Translations under genes and position numbers: made by a program | In this document: piece after piece, positions 44,639 to 54,269 of the stretch | Position numbering within the stretch: the stretch's first letter is position 1 | Layout of the letters: each line of letters opens with the position of its first letter | Source: Rhodococcus ruber | Lineage (GTDB): Bacteria; Actinomycetota; Actinomycetes; Mycobacteriales; Mycobacteriaceae | NCBI RefSeq assembly: GCF_027270735.1 | Contig: NZ_JAPWIJ010000005.1 | Location: 420,197 to 484,196, forward strand | Reading direction: 5' to 3' | Length of the DNA: 64,000 bases | The notes under the pieces: model-generated | What the model was told of the DNA's origin: nothing | The model's input: only the letters and a program-made list of their open reading frames with translations | Databases searched by the model: none

Positions 44639-46294
44639 GTGACCGACGGCCCGCTGATCGTTCAGTCCGACAAAACGCTGTTGCTCGAGATCGATCACGA
44701 ACTCGCGGGTGCAGCGCGGGCGGCCATCGCACCGTTCGCGGAGCTCGAACGTGCCCCCGAGCACGTGCACACCTACCGCATCACCCCGCTGGCCCTGTGG
44801 AATGCGCGCGCTGCCGGCCACGACGCCGAGCAGGTGGTCGACGCGCTGGTGAACTTCTCGCGCTACGCGGTGCCGCAACCGCTGCTGGTCGACATCGTCG
44901 ACACCATGGCTCGCTACGGCCGACTGCAGTTGGTCAAGAGCCCGATCCACGGCCTGGCCCTGATCAGTCTCGACCGCGCTGTGCTCACAGAAGTCATGCG
45001 CCACAAGAAGATTGCGCCGATGCTCGGTGCCATGGTGGACGAGGACACTGTCATCGTCCATCCCAGCGAACGCGGACACCTCAAACAGATGCTCCTCAAG
45101 ATCGGTTGGCCTGCCGAGGACCTCGCCGGATACGTGGACGGCGAAGCTCACCCCATCGAACTCGACACCGAGGGCGGCAAGTGGACACTGCGCGACTACC
45201 AGGAGATGGCGGCGGATTCGTTCTGGGCCGGCGGCTCGGGCGTCGTCGTACTGCCGTGTGGCGCGGGCAAGACGATGGTCGGCGCAGCGGCGATGGCCAG
45301 AGCCAAGGCGACCACGCTGATTCTGGTCACCAACACCGTCGCCGGTCGGCAGTGGAAGCGTGAGCTGATCGCGCGCACCTCACTCACCGAGGAGGAGATC
45401 GGCGAGTATTCGGGAGAGCGCAAAGAGATTCGCCCTGTGACAATCGCCACGTACCAGGTGATCACGCGTCGTACCAAGGGTGAATACAAGCACCTGGAAC
45501 TGTTCGATTCCCGCGACTGGGGTCTGGTGATCTACGACGAGGTCCACCTGCTCCCCGCCCCGGTGTTTCGCATGACGGCAGATCTGCAATCGCGTCGTCG
45601 ACTCGGTCTGACGGCAACGCTCGTCCGCGAGGACGGCCGCGAGGGTGACGTCTTCTCGCTGATCGGGCCCAAGCGATACGACGCGCCGTGGAAGGACATC
45701 GAGGCGCAGGGGTGGATCGCACCGGCAGAGTGCATCGAGGTTCGCGTGACTCTCACCGATGCCGAACGTATGTCGTACGCCGTGGCCGAACCCGAGGAGC
45801 GCTACAAGCTGTGCTCGACGGCTCATACCAAGATCGCCGTCGTGAAGTCGATCCTCGCCAAACATCAGGACGCTCCGACGCTGGTGATCGGCGCCTACCT
45901 CGACCAGTTGAACGAGCTCGGTGAGGCTCTGAACGCTCCGGTCATTCAGGGTTCGACCAAGAACAAGGAACGTGAGGTGCTGTTCGACGCCTTCCGCAAG
46001 GGCGAGATTCAGACGCTCGTGGTGAGCAAGGTGGCGAACTTCTCGATCGACCTACCCGAAGCATCTGTCGCAGTGCAGGTTTCGGGCACCTTCGGATCCA
46101 GACAGGAGGAGGCACAGCGGCTGGGCCGACTGCTCCGACCCAAGCACGACGGCGGTCAGGCCCATTTCTACTCGGTGGTGTCGCGCGACACTCTCGACGC
46201 CGAGTACGCCGCACACCGTCAACGTTTCCTCGCCGAGCAGGGGTACGCGTACCGCATCACCGACGCGGACGACTTGCTCGGTCCGGCGATCTGA
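44639..46294 (+). CDS. XPB-type DNA repair helicase (superfamily 2)
   Basis: A 551-residue 3'-5' helicase homologous to eukaryotic XPB (Rv0861c in M. tuberculosis). A damage-recognition-type N-terminal domain precedes Walker A (PCGAGKT, 206-212), DEVH at 300-303, motif III LGLTAT followed by the XPB-specific RED residues (VREDG), and motif VI QRLGRLLRPK. AGGAGG lies five bases before the GTG start. It should unwind DNA around lesions; its bacterial pathway is not well defined. Confidence 0.93.
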   Translation: MTDGPLIVQSDKTLLLEIDHELAGAARAAIAPFAELERAPEHVHTYRITPLALWNARAAGHDAEQVVDALVNFSRYAVPQPLLVDIVDTMARYGRLQLVKSPIHGLALISLDRAVLTEVMRHKKIAPMLGAMVDEDTVIVHPSERGHLKQMLLKIGWPAEDLAGYVDGEAHPIELDTEGGKWTLRDYQEMAADSFWAGGSGVVVLPCGAGKTMVGAAAMARAKATTLILVTNTVAGRQWKRELIARTSLTEEEIGEYSGERKEIRPVTIATYQVITRRTKGEYKHLELFDSRDWGLVIYDEVHLLPAPVFRMTADLQSRRRLGLTATLVREDGREGDVFSLIGPKRYDAPWKDIEAQGWIAPAECIEVRVTLTDAERMSYAVAEPEERYKLCSTAHTKIAVVKSILAKHQDAPTLVIGAYLDQLNELGEALNAPVIQGSTKNKEREVLFDAFRKGEIQTLVVSKVANFSIDLPEASVAVQVSGTFGSRQEEAQRLGRLLRPKHDGGQAHFYSVVSRDTLDAEYAAHRQRFLAEQGYAYRITDADDLLGPAI

Positions 46295-46333
46295 GGCTTC
46301 TGCCGGCATGGGCGGCGTGCTAGGAATAGTTGT

Positions 46334-47023
46334 GTGCGCCGATTCCAGTTCCCAGTAGACGTAGCCCACGCGAAGTCGGTGAACGAGACGTTCACCGAGC
46401 TTCGCCGGCTGCGCGCCTCTGCGGCGCTCACAGCAGTGATCCTGACCGCCCTGGGGGTGTGGTTCATCTGGATCGCAACCCCGTGGTCGTACATACTCGG
46501 CGCGGTGTTCTGTATCGGTGCGGCCACCTCACTGTGGGTGATGTTGTGGGCACCGCGCAAGATGGGGTCCATCGAATCGCAATATGCTGCAGGCGATCTG
46601 ATTCCTGCGATGGTGGCCGAGACACTACCGAGCGGAGCACTGTTGCTGGCCCTGGTCGATATCGCGAAGCCGGGTGTCGAAGAACCGCACTACGTATTGG
46701 TCACCCGGGTCGTTCGAACATTGCCCGGCCACGCGATGGAGCGGGGAGCGAAGGTGCCCTCGGTGTCGGTTCTCGCCGACCGCGGCGCGAACACGGGCGG
46801 GCGCACCTGGCAGTTGGTCTCGGCCATGCCCATCGCCTGGGGCACGCCCGATCGAGAAGTTCTCGCACGCGCAACCGGCGAGATCACCGAGGGCGAGTGG
46901 GCGCTGTTGCACGCGAACATCGGCTTGTCCGAGAAGGTACGCAAGGCCAAGAACCAACAGCTACTGATCGATCCGGCGGATCTTCCCGACGACCTGAGAC
47001 GAGCTACTGAAGAGCCGCAATGA
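46334..47023 (+). CDS. DUF3239 family membrane protein
   Basis: A 229-residue protein with two N-terminal hydrophobic segments (ALTAVILTALGVWFIWIA, ILGAVFCIGAATSLWVML) and a cytosolic domain (YVLVTRVVRTLPGHAMERG, KVPSVSVL, TPDREVLARATGEITEGEW). This matches DUF3239 of mycolic-acid bacteria. GTG start. The 3' end overlaps the convergent oxidoreductase gene by 20 bases. Function unknown. Confidence 0.8.
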   Translation: MRRFQFPVDVAHAKSVNETFTELRRLRASAALTAVILTALGVWFIWIATPWSYILGAVFCIGAATSLWVMLWAPRKMGSIESQYAAGDLIPAMVAETLPSGALLLALVDIAKPGVEEPHYVLVTRVVRTLPGHAMERGAKVPSVSVLADRGANTGGRTWQLVSAMPIAWGTPDREVLARATGEITEGEWALLHANIGLSEKVRKAKNQQLLIDPADLPDDLRRATEEPQ

Positions 47024-47990
47024 CCTCGCGCTCGAAGAGTTCGATTCCGGCGCGATCGTAGGCAGCTTCCGGGAAGTAGAAGATTCCGTACGTCATCCCC
47101 TGCTCCTGCAGCGCCGTCAGATTCCGGACGATCTGTTCCGGGGTTCCGACTGCCGGCATGCCGCGGAACGCCTTCAGCGCTCCTTCGGCTTTGTCCGCAC
47201 CCACGTAGTCGGTGAGTCGACTCTCCAGGGCGCGAAGCTTGTCTTCCACTTCCGACTCGGTCGCCCCGATGACGACGTTGTAGTTCGCCGAGCGGACGAT
47301 GGCATCGAAGTCGGTGCCCACGGTGGAGCAATGCTCACGCAGCAGATCCGATTTTGCGGCGAATCCGGTGGGCGTTCCATCGAAGTTGGTGTAGTTGGCG
47401 TACTTCGCGGCGATCTTCAGCGTCACCTTCTCGCCTCCGCCCGCTATCCACAGCGGTATTCCGCCCTCCTGCAGCGGCAGCGGCCGCACCACAGCACCGT
47501 CGATCTCGTAATGCTTTCCGTCGAGAAACACCTCGCCGGTCGTCCATGCCTGCTTGAAGATCTGCACACCCTCGTCCAGCCGACCCAATCGCTCACCCGC
47601 AGAGGGAAACCCGTAACCGTAGGCACGGAACTCGTGCTCGTGCCAGCCGCCGCCGATGCCCATCTCGACGCGTCCACCCGAAATGATGTCCACCGTGGCA
47701 GCAACTTTGGCGAGGTAGGCCGGGTTGCGGTAAGACATCGCAGTGCACATCTGACCGAGCCTGATCCGGGAGGTGCTCGCCGCCAGTGCGGACATCAACG
47801 ACCATGCCTCGTGCGTCGCCTCGTCGGTTGCGGTGGGAACGGTATGAAAATGGTCGTACACCCACAGGGACTCCCACGGACCGGCCTCGGCGGCGAGAGC
47901 GTGGTCACGCATCACATTCCATTGCCGGGCGGGGTCGATACCGACCAGATCCAGGCGCCAACCCTGTGGAACGAACAATCCGAATCGCAT
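47004..47990 (-). CDS. LLM-class F420-dependent oxidoreductase
   Basis: A 328-residue luciferase-like TIM-barrel enzyme: MRFGLFVPQGWRLDLVG, WESLWVYDHFHTVP, SRIRLGQMCTAMSYRNPAYLAK, ISGGRVEMGIGGGWHEHEF and IPLWIAGGGEK. The pattern, including DHFH and GGGWH, fits the F420-binding branch rather than the FMN one. ATG at 47990 opens the conserved start; upstream codons in frame look non-coding. Substrate unknown; actinobacterial relatives reduce or oxidise ketones, alcohols or xenobiotics. Confidence 0.88.
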   Translation of the reverse strand: MRFGLFVPQGWRLDLVGIDPARQWNVMRDHALAAEAGPWESLWVYDHFHTVPTATDEATHEAWSLMSALAASTSRIRLGQMCTAMSYRNPAYLAKVAATVDIISGGRVEMGIGGGWHEHEFRAYGYGFPSAGERLGRLDEGVQIFKQAWTTGEVFLDGKHYEIDGAVVRPLPLQEGGIPLWIAGGGEKVTLKIAAKYANYTNFDGTPTGFAAKSDLLREHCSTVGTDFDAIVRSANYNVVIGATESEVEDKLRALESRLTDYVGADKAEGALKAFRGMPAVGTPEQIVRNLTALQEQGMTYGIFYFPEAAYDRAGIELFEREVIAALQ

Positions 47991-48052
47991 GACAGGCACA
48001 GTACAGATGCAGGGCGAAAGCCCGGTTCCGGCCGGTGAACTACGCTGGACGA

Positions 48053-49225
48053 ATGTCCGAGATGCTGCCCTCGCGCACTGTGGCGCGCCTGCGCCCGTTC
48101 GCATCGACGATATTCGCCGAGATGACCGCTCTTGCGGTCGCCAAGAATGCCGTCAACCTCGGTCAGGGCTTTCCCGATACCGACGGGCCGCCTGCCATGC
48201 TCGAGGCCGCACGTGAGGCCATCGCGAGCGGACTCAATCAGTACTCCCCCGGCCCGGGCATGCCGGTGCTACGCAACGCCGTCGCCGCCGACCGGGAACG
48301 GCGATTCGGGCTGCAGTACGACCCCGACTCGCAGGTACTGGTCACCGTCGGTGCCACCGAGGCGATCTCGGCATCGCTGCTCGGCCTGATCGAGCCGGGC
48401 GACGAAGTGCTGCTGATCGAGCCGTTCTACGACTCCTACGCGGCCGCCATTGCCCTTGCCGGAGCGACCCGCACCGCCGTGCCGCTGGTTCCCGACGGCA
48501 ACGGGTGGACGGTCGACACCGACGCCCTCGGTCGTGCCGTCGGTCCCCGAACACGCATGCTGATCGTCAATTCCCCGCACAACCCCACCGGTACCGTCTT
48601 CGACCGCGCCACCATGGTCCGTATCGCCGAGATCGCCGTCGAACACGATTTGCTCGTCCTTACCGACGAGGTCTACGAGCACCTGACCTTCGACGGGAAG
48701 GTGCACACGCCGATCGCGACCCTGCCGGGGATGTTCGAGCGCACCGTCACCGTCTCGAGTGCGGCGAAAACCTTCAACGCAACGGGATGGAAGACGGGCT
48801 GGGCGCTGGGCCCGGCCCACTTGATCGATGCCGTGCGCGCCGCCAAACAATTCATGAGCTTCGTCGGCGGTACCCCTTTCCAACCTGCCGTCGCCTATGC
48901 CCTCGAGCACGAGCAGCCGTGGATCACCTCGATGCGCGACGGTCTGCAACGCAAGCGGGACACGCTCTCGGCTGCACTTGGCTCGGCCGGCGCGGACGTG
49001 AAGTACAGCGCGGGAACATATTTCGTGTGCGCCGACATCGCGCCGATCGGACGGGGGGACGCGTACGAGTTCTGCCGCTCCCTGCCGGATCTGGTGGGCG
49101 TGGCAGCAGTTCCGGTCACGGCCTTCGTGGACGAACCAGCTCCCTGGAAGTCGTTGGTACGCTTCGCTTTCTGCAAGCAGGACGAGGTACTCGCCGACGC
49201 AGCCGAGAGGCTACGGAGATTGTGA
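48053..49225 (+). CDS. dapC: PLP aminotransferase, probable N-succinyldiaminopimelate aminotransferase
   Basis: A 390-residue class I/II aminotransferase. It shows NLGQGFPDTDGPP, YSPGPGMPVLRNAVA, NSPHNPTGTVFD, LTDEVYEHLTFDG and the PLP Lys in SSAAKTFNATGWKTGWA. It matches M. tuberculosis DapC (Rv0858c), which lies near xpb in that genome, so lysine/diaminopimelate synthesis is the likely role, though kynurenine-aminotransferase-like activity cannot be ruled out. ATG at 48053 is preferred to a GTG 18 bases earlier. Its stop overlaps the AraC gene (GTGA). Confidence 0.87.
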   Translation: MSEMLPSRTVARLRPFASTIFAEMTALAVAKNAVNLGQGFPDTDGPPAMLEAAREAIASGLNQYSPGPGMPVLRNAVAADRERRFGLQYDPDSQVLVTVGATEAISASLLGLIEPGDEVLLIEPFYDSYAAAIALAGATRTAVPLVPDGNGWTVDTDALGRAVGPRTRMLIVNSPHNPTGTVFDRATMVRIAEIAVEHDLLVLTDEVYEHLTFDGKVHTPIATLPGMFERTVTVSSAAKTFNATGWKTGWALGPAHLIDAVRAAKQFMSFVGGTPFQPAVAYALEHEQPWITSMRDGLQRKRDTLSAALGSAGADVKYSAGTYFVCADIAPIGRGDAYEFCRSLPDLVGVAAVPVTAFVDEPAPWKSLVRFAFCKQDEVLADAAERLRRL

Positions 49226-50247
49226 CTCCGCAACCGACGATCCCGGCGTATTTCGTCCGACAGGCCGTCGACCTCGCGACTAGCGGCGGGATGGACTTGA
49301 CCTACCCGTTGTCGATGGCCGGTATCGGGCCCACCATTCTCGGAAACCCGGCGGAACGCCTGACCACCCGCCAAGTCACCGCCTTCACCCAGGCGGTCTG
49401 GGCGATGACCGGCGACGAGCTGTTCGGCCTAGCCGCAGTACCGGTGCGGCGCGGCAGCTTTCGCGTGATTTGCCAGACCCTGATTCATTCGGAGAACCTC
49501 TGGGCGGCTCTGATCAGGATGTCCGAAACCATGCGGGTGCTGATTCCCGTTCGCCCCATGACATTGGACCGCACCGAGGAGTCCACGGTGTTGACGGTGC
49601 ACGTCACGCCAACGACTCATCTGAGCGCGGAAGCCAACGCTCTGGCCGAACGCTTGCTGACCGACTTCCTGTTGATTCTGCTGCATCGATTCGCGGCGTG
49701 GCTCATCGGCAACCGCGTCAAACTGCTGTCGGTGCAGCTACCGTACGCGCTTCCCGGGCCCGAGGCCGGCAAGATGTACGACTCCATCTTCGGCACACAT
49801 GTCGAGTTCGGAACCGACCGTGCCACACTGGAATTCGACACTGCCGTGATGCGAGCGCCGATAGTGCAGACCGAGGAGACCCTCGCCGAGTATCTGGCCG
49901 AGTCACCCAATCTGTTGTTCTCGTCCCGAGACTACGACAGCACAGCGTCGAGTCAGGTTCGCCGAGCGCTCGAAACCGGCTTCAAAGGCGGCGCACCGGG
50001 AACCGAGGACATCGCGGCGATGCTCAACATCAGCCCGCCGCACCTTCGCCGCGTCCTTCGGCAGGAGGGCACCTCGATCAACCAGCTGCGCGAAGAAGTG
50101 CTGCGCGATGCAGCGATCTCCGGTTTGAGCCGCGGAGACAGTGTCGACGACATCTCGGCTCGTCTCGGCTTCTCCGAGCCCAGCGCGTTCCGTCGTGCCT
50201 TCAAGCGCTGGACCGGTCAGACCCCCGGCTCGTACCGCCTCAGCTGA
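49222..50247 (+). CDS. AraC-family transcriptional regulator
   Basis: A 341-residue regulator. The N-terminal 190 residues are the Arabinose_bd-type (PF12625-like) sensing region; the C-terminal double helix-turn-helix reads GTEDIAAMLNISPPHLRRVL and SVDDISARLGFSEPSAFRRAFKRWTGQTPGSYR. GTG start overlaps the dapC stop by four bases, so the two are coupled despite no obvious functional link. Relatives often control lipid or steroid catabolism. The end overlaps the convergent VOC gene by eight bases. Confidence 0.9.
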   Translation: MTPQPTIPAYFVRQAVDLATSGGMDLTYPLSMAGIGPTILGNPAERLTTRQVTAFTQAVWAMTGDELFGLAAVPVRRGSFRVICQTLIHSENLWAALIRMSETMRVLIPVRPMTLDRTEESTVLTVHVTPTTHLSAEANALAERLLTDFLLILLHRFAAWLIGNRVKLLSVQLPYALPGPEAGKMYDSIFGTHVEFGTDRATLEFDTAVMRAPIVQTEETLAEYLAESPNLLFSSRDYDSTASSQVRRALETGFKGGAPGTEDIAAMLNISPPHLRRVLRQEGTSINQLREEVLRDAAISGLSRGDSVDDISARLGFSEPSAFRRAFKRWTGQTPGSYRLS

Positions 50248-50665
50248 CGCAGAACTCGTTGCCCTCGGGGTCGGTCATGGTGATCCAGACGCTGGGGCCC
50301 TGATTTCCCCGATGAAGTACCGACGCACCCCGCGCTTCGAGTTCCGCCACCACCGACTCACGCTCGTCACCGACGCGGATGTCGAGATGCAATCGATTCT
50401 TCACCGATTTCGGCTCGGCTACCGACTGGAACAGCACCCGCGGGGAGCCGGGCGACTCGGGATCGACGATTCCCGCGCCCGCCTGCCACACGAGAACACC
50501 CTCGAAGGTGGTCGTATCCTCCTCGCGAGCATGCCCCGCGGCGACCATCTCGCGACTGAAGTCCTCGTTGCTGGGTTCGGACTGCCAACCCAGCGTCTGC
50601 GCCCACCATTTCGCCAGCGCATGGGGGTTGGCGCTGTCCACGACGACCTGAAATCGATAGCCCAT
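50240..50665 (-). CDS. VOC-family (glyoxalase-like) protein
   Basis: A 141-residue protein of the Glyoxalase_6 type: MGYRFQVVVDSANPHALAKW, WWAQTLGWQSEP, VLFQSVAEPKSVKNRLHLDI with a metal-ligand-type His, and ITMTDPEGNEFCVS with a late Glu. It could be a small dioxygenase, isomerase or drug-binding protein; no specific role can be assigned. ATG start is divergent from the alkB-like gene 58 bp away. Confidence 0.82.
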   Translation of the reverse strand: MGYRFQVVVDSANPHALAKWWAQTLGWQSEPSNEDFSREMVAAGHAREEDTTTFEGVLVWQAGAGIVDPESPGSPRVLFQSVAEPKSVKNRLHLDIRVGDERESVVAELEARGASVLHRGNQGPSVWITMTDPEGNEFCVS

Positions 50666-50723
50666 GGGACGAAGATACCGCCGCGCGGTGGAAATGGGAA
50701 CACCTGTTCGATACAGTCGATTC

Positions 50724-51344
50724 ATGTCGCTCGCGATGCAAGGCTCGTTGTTCGGTGACGACGACGGTGGCGTCGGGTCGCTGCAGTCCGTCACCCGACG
50801 AGAGCTGACGCTCGGTGCCTGGATCGATGTGCGCCCGGGATGGTTGACCGATACCCATCTCTTCGACTCGCTGGTGACCGACGTCGATTGGCGCGCCGAA
50901 CGCAGACAGATGTACGACCGCGTGGTCGATGTGCCACGCCTGGTCCGCTTCTACGGCGAGCGCGAGCACTGGCCGCACACGGCGCTGTACGAGGCGCGTA
51001 ACGCGCTCGACGATCACTACCGCGCCGAACTCGGTGAGTCGTTCGCCACCGCAGGGCTGTGCTACTACCGCAACGGCTCCGACAGCGTCGCCTGGCACGG
51101 CGACAACATCGGCCGCAGCGCGACCGAGGACACCATGGTGGCGATCGTCTCGCTCGGTGCGACAAGGCAACTCATGCTTCGGCCTCGCGGCGGCGGCACG
51201 TCGCTCAAGTTCACGCTCGGGCACGGCGATCTGGTGGTGATGGGAGGCTCGTGTCAGCGGACGTGGGAACATGCCGTTCCCAAGTCCACCCGCGCGATCG
51301 GTCCACGCATCAGCGTGCAATTCCGACCGCGCGGGGTTCGTTGA
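50724..51344 (+). CDS. alkB: AlkB-like 2-oxoglutarate/Fe(II) dioxygenase
   Basis: A 206-residue DNA/RNA repair dioxygenase. Iron ligands are His125 and Asp127 (WHGDNIGR) and His183 (EHAVPK). The 2-oxoglutarate-binding arginines lie in RISVQFRPRG. It opens MSLAMQGSLFGDDD, typical of actinobacterial AlkB. The family removes methyl groups from 1-methyladenine and 3-methylcytosine. A second ATG 12 bases later is possible. Ends 13 bases from the convergent DAHP synthase stop. Confidence 0.9.
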   Translation: MSLAMQGSLFGDDDGGVGSLQSVTRRELTLGAWIDVRPGWLTDTHLFDSLVTDVDWRAERRQMYDRVVDVPRLVRFYGEREHWPHTALYEARNALDDHYRAELGESFATAGLCYYRNGSDSVAWHGDNIGRSATEDTMVAIVSLGATRQLMLRPRGGGTSLKFTLGHGDLVVMGGSCQRTWEHAVPKSTRAIGPRISVQFRPRGVR

Positions 51345-51357
51345 CGCGCTGGATTTT

Positions 51358-52449
<1,092 letters not shown>

Positions 52450-52471
52450 GAGAGGGTTTCCTGTTCCCAGG

Positions 52472-52521
52472 CCGGCTCAGCATGCTCCACGCGCACTTCG
52501 AGCCGGTCTGTATCCGGCTCG
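52472..52521 (-). promoter_or_regulatory. mutually exclusive hairpins of the aroG leader
   Basis: In transcript order: segment A CGAGCCGG (52521-52514), B CCGGCTCG (52506-52499) and C GAGCCGG (52478-52472). A pairs perfectly with B around a seven-base loop, and B can instead pair with C. A ribosome finishing the leader peptide at 52533 would cover A and free B for C, close to the aroG ribosome site. No T-run follows, so control may act on translation or through Rho. Confidence 0.6.
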
Positions 52522-52532
52522 TGGGGTGGAGG

Positions 52533-52601
52533 TCAGCGCATGGCGTCGCTGGCTGACCCACCCGGGGCCGGCCTGCTAAACCAGAAATACGTGCGCTGCA
52601 T
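52533..52601 (-). CDS. aroG leader peptide, 22 aa with Tyr-Phe-Trp-Phe
   Basis: An ATG on the aroG strand opens a 22-codon frame: Met-Gln-Arg-Thr, then Tyr-Phe-Trp-Phe, then SRPAPGGSASDAMR and a TGA. Four consecutive aromatic codons (TAT TTC TGG TTT) at codons 5-8 of a short peptide upstream of the first aromatic-pathway enzyme are the classic sign of ribosome-mediated attenuation. Stalling for lack of charged tRNA would alter the hairpins between 52521 and 52472. A GCTCTCC stretch precedes the ATG, so the ribosome site is weak or the message is nearly leaderless. Confidence 0.75.
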   Translation of the reverse strand: MQRTYFWFSRPAPGGSASDAMR

Positions 52602-52711
52602 GGAGAGCACCGTAACAGACGCGTCGTCGATGCATCTATGCTCGTCCCTGCAGTCGGTTCGCCAGGTGGTCATGAGGAGCCCCGAAGTTCACCACGGCGT
52701 CGAAGCGATGC

Positions 52712-53179
52712 GTGCAGTTCCCGCTCCGTGCGAAAGACACAGCGGCATACCTGGAGTGGGCCGTGCGATCGTTCAAGATCTCGACATCCGGGGTGTCCGA
52801 CGACACGCAGATTCACACGCATCTGTGCTACTCGGAGTTCGGTGAGATCATCGACGCGATCGTCGCCCTGGACGCCGACGTGACGTCCATCGAGGCGGCC
52901 CGCTCGCACATGGAGGTACTCGACGACCTGAACTCCGTCGGCTTCGACCTCGGTGTCGGCCCCGGCGTGTACGACATCCATTCACCGCGGGTGCCGAGCA
53001 TCGACGAGATCACCGAATCGCTGCGTTCAGCATTGAAAGCCGTTCCTGCCGAACGACTCTGGGTCAATCCCGACTGCGGATTGAAGACCCGCGGGGTGGC
53101 CGAGGTGGAGCGGTCGTTGAGCAACATGGTGCAGGCGGCGGCCGCGCTGCGCTCACCTCGTTCGCGAGGTACAGGCTAG
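52712..53179 (+). pseudogene. metE: metE remnant, C-terminal fragment of cobalamin-independent methionine synthase
   Basis: A 155-residue frame matches only the last fifth of MetE (normally about 750 residues). It runs from [19 protein letters not shown] to the MetE end through [52 protein letters not shown] and [14 protein letters not shown]. All the zinc-ligand positions (His and Cys in IHTHLC, Glu in SIEAARS, Cys in NPDCGLK) are kept. An in-frame stop at 52673 and loss of MetE similarity before about 52705 mark the break. It is most likely a deletion remnant; a GTG at 52712 could still start a short protein. The folate and N-terminal domains are gone. Confidence 0.85.
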
Positions 53180-53189
53180 GCTTACCTGC
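53171..53189. promoter_or_regulatory. IdeR/DtxR iron box
   Basis: ACAGGCTAGGCTTACCTGC is close to the 19-base iron-box consensus (TTAGGTTAGGCTAACCTAA). It lies 28 bases before the siderophore-binding lipoprotein start and covers the stop of the metE remnant. Iron-loaded IdeR would repress the downstream gene. Confidence 0.75.
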
Positions 53190-53217
53190 CTACGCCCGCC
53201 CTGTGAAAGAGAACGAA

Positions 53218-54264
53218 GTGAAACGTCTACTCCTGGCCACCACGATCGCCGCAGTCACCGCGCTGACCACTGTCGCCTGCGCCGGCACCGCCGAGCAGAC
53301 CGTCACACCCTCCACCAGCGCTGAAGCGACCACCGGCGACGCCGTGACGGACGCACCAGGACCGACCGGCATCCCCGACGGTATGGGTTCGGGAACGGCC
53401 GACGGAGTGTTCCCACGCACCGTCGGCCACTTCGGCGGCTCCACCGAGATCCCCGCCGAACCGAAGAAAATCGTCGTCATCGCTACCGGTCAGCTCGACG
53501 CAACCCTCACACTGGGCGTCGTGCCCACCGGAGTCGCGTACGGCGACGGAGCCGAATTGGTGCCCGATTACATCAGCTTCTCGTTCCCCCAGTACGCGGA
53601 CCGGATGACGCAATTCGTGAATGTGGGTAACCGACAGGAAGTCGACATCGAGGCCATCGCCGCCATCGAACCCGACCTCATCCTGGCGAACAAGACCGGC
53701 TCCGAGGACATCTACTCGACGCTGTCGACCATCGCGCCGACAGTGCTCACCGAGGGCACCGGAGTGAACTGGAAGCAGGACTTCCTGTTGCTCGCCGACG
53801 CGTTGGGCCGAACCGAGCAGGCGCAGACCTTCATCGACACCTTCGCCTCCGACGCTGCGGCACTGGGTAACTCGGTTGCCGGCAGCAGCGGCACCCCTAC
53901 GGTCTCCTTCGTCCGCTTCACCGCGGATCGGGCGCGCGTGTTCGGCGTCCCCTCGTTCGCCGGTTACATCGCCTGGGACGCCGGTCTGGCACGGCCGGAG
54001 AGTCAGCAGTTCGACAAGACCTCGCAGGACTTCAGCGAGGAGGAGATACAGCTCGCGAACGCCGACTGGGTGTTCGTATCGAGCCAGGACGCGGGAGCCG
54101 ATTCGAGCGCCGCGTCGTACACCACCAACCCGCTCTGGACGGGTATGAGCGCAGCCACCGAGAACCACATCGTGCGCGTCGACGACGACCCGTGGTACCT
54201 CAACGCTGGTCCGACGGCGGCAACCATCGTGCTCGACGGCCTGAAAAACGCCCTGCAGAGCTGA
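53218..54264 (+). CDS. siderophore ABC transporter substrate-binding lipoprotein
   Basis: A 348-residue periplasmic-binding-type lipoprotein. The signal peptide MKRLLLATTIAAVTALTTVAC ends in a lipobox. The Fe3+-siderophore class III binding fold shows KKIVVIATGQLDATLTLGV, EVDIEAIAAIEPDLILANK, TIAPTVLTEGTGVNWKQDF and the helix linking both lobes after it. GTG 53218 is preferred; GTG 53203 would add five residues. No permease or ATPase is encoded next to it, so it must use a transporter encoded elsewhere. An IdeR box lies upstream. Confidence 0.9.
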   Translation: MKRLLLATTIAAVTALTTVACAGTAEQTVTPSTSAEATTGDAVTDAPGPTGIPDGMGSGTADGVFPRTVGHFGGSTEIPAEPKKIVVIATGQLDATLTLGVVPTGVAYGDGAELVPDYISFSFPQYADRMTQFVNVGNRQEVDIEAIAAIEPDLILANKTGSEDIYSTLSTIAPTVLTEGTGVNWKQDFLLLADALGRTEQAQTFIDTFASDAAALGNSVAGSSGTPTVSFVRFTADRARVFGVPSFAGYIAWDAGLARPESQQFDKTSQDFSEEEIQLANADWVFVSSQDAGADSSAASYTTNPLWTGMSAATENHIVRVDDDPWYLNAGPTAATIVLDGLKNALQS

Positions 54265-54269
54265 CCCCC

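Noticed and set aside
52708..52845. Frame from ATG 52708 as the start of the metE fragment
   Set aside because: It is in a different phase and translates to unrelated sequence. The MetE similarity is in the frame of GTG 52712.
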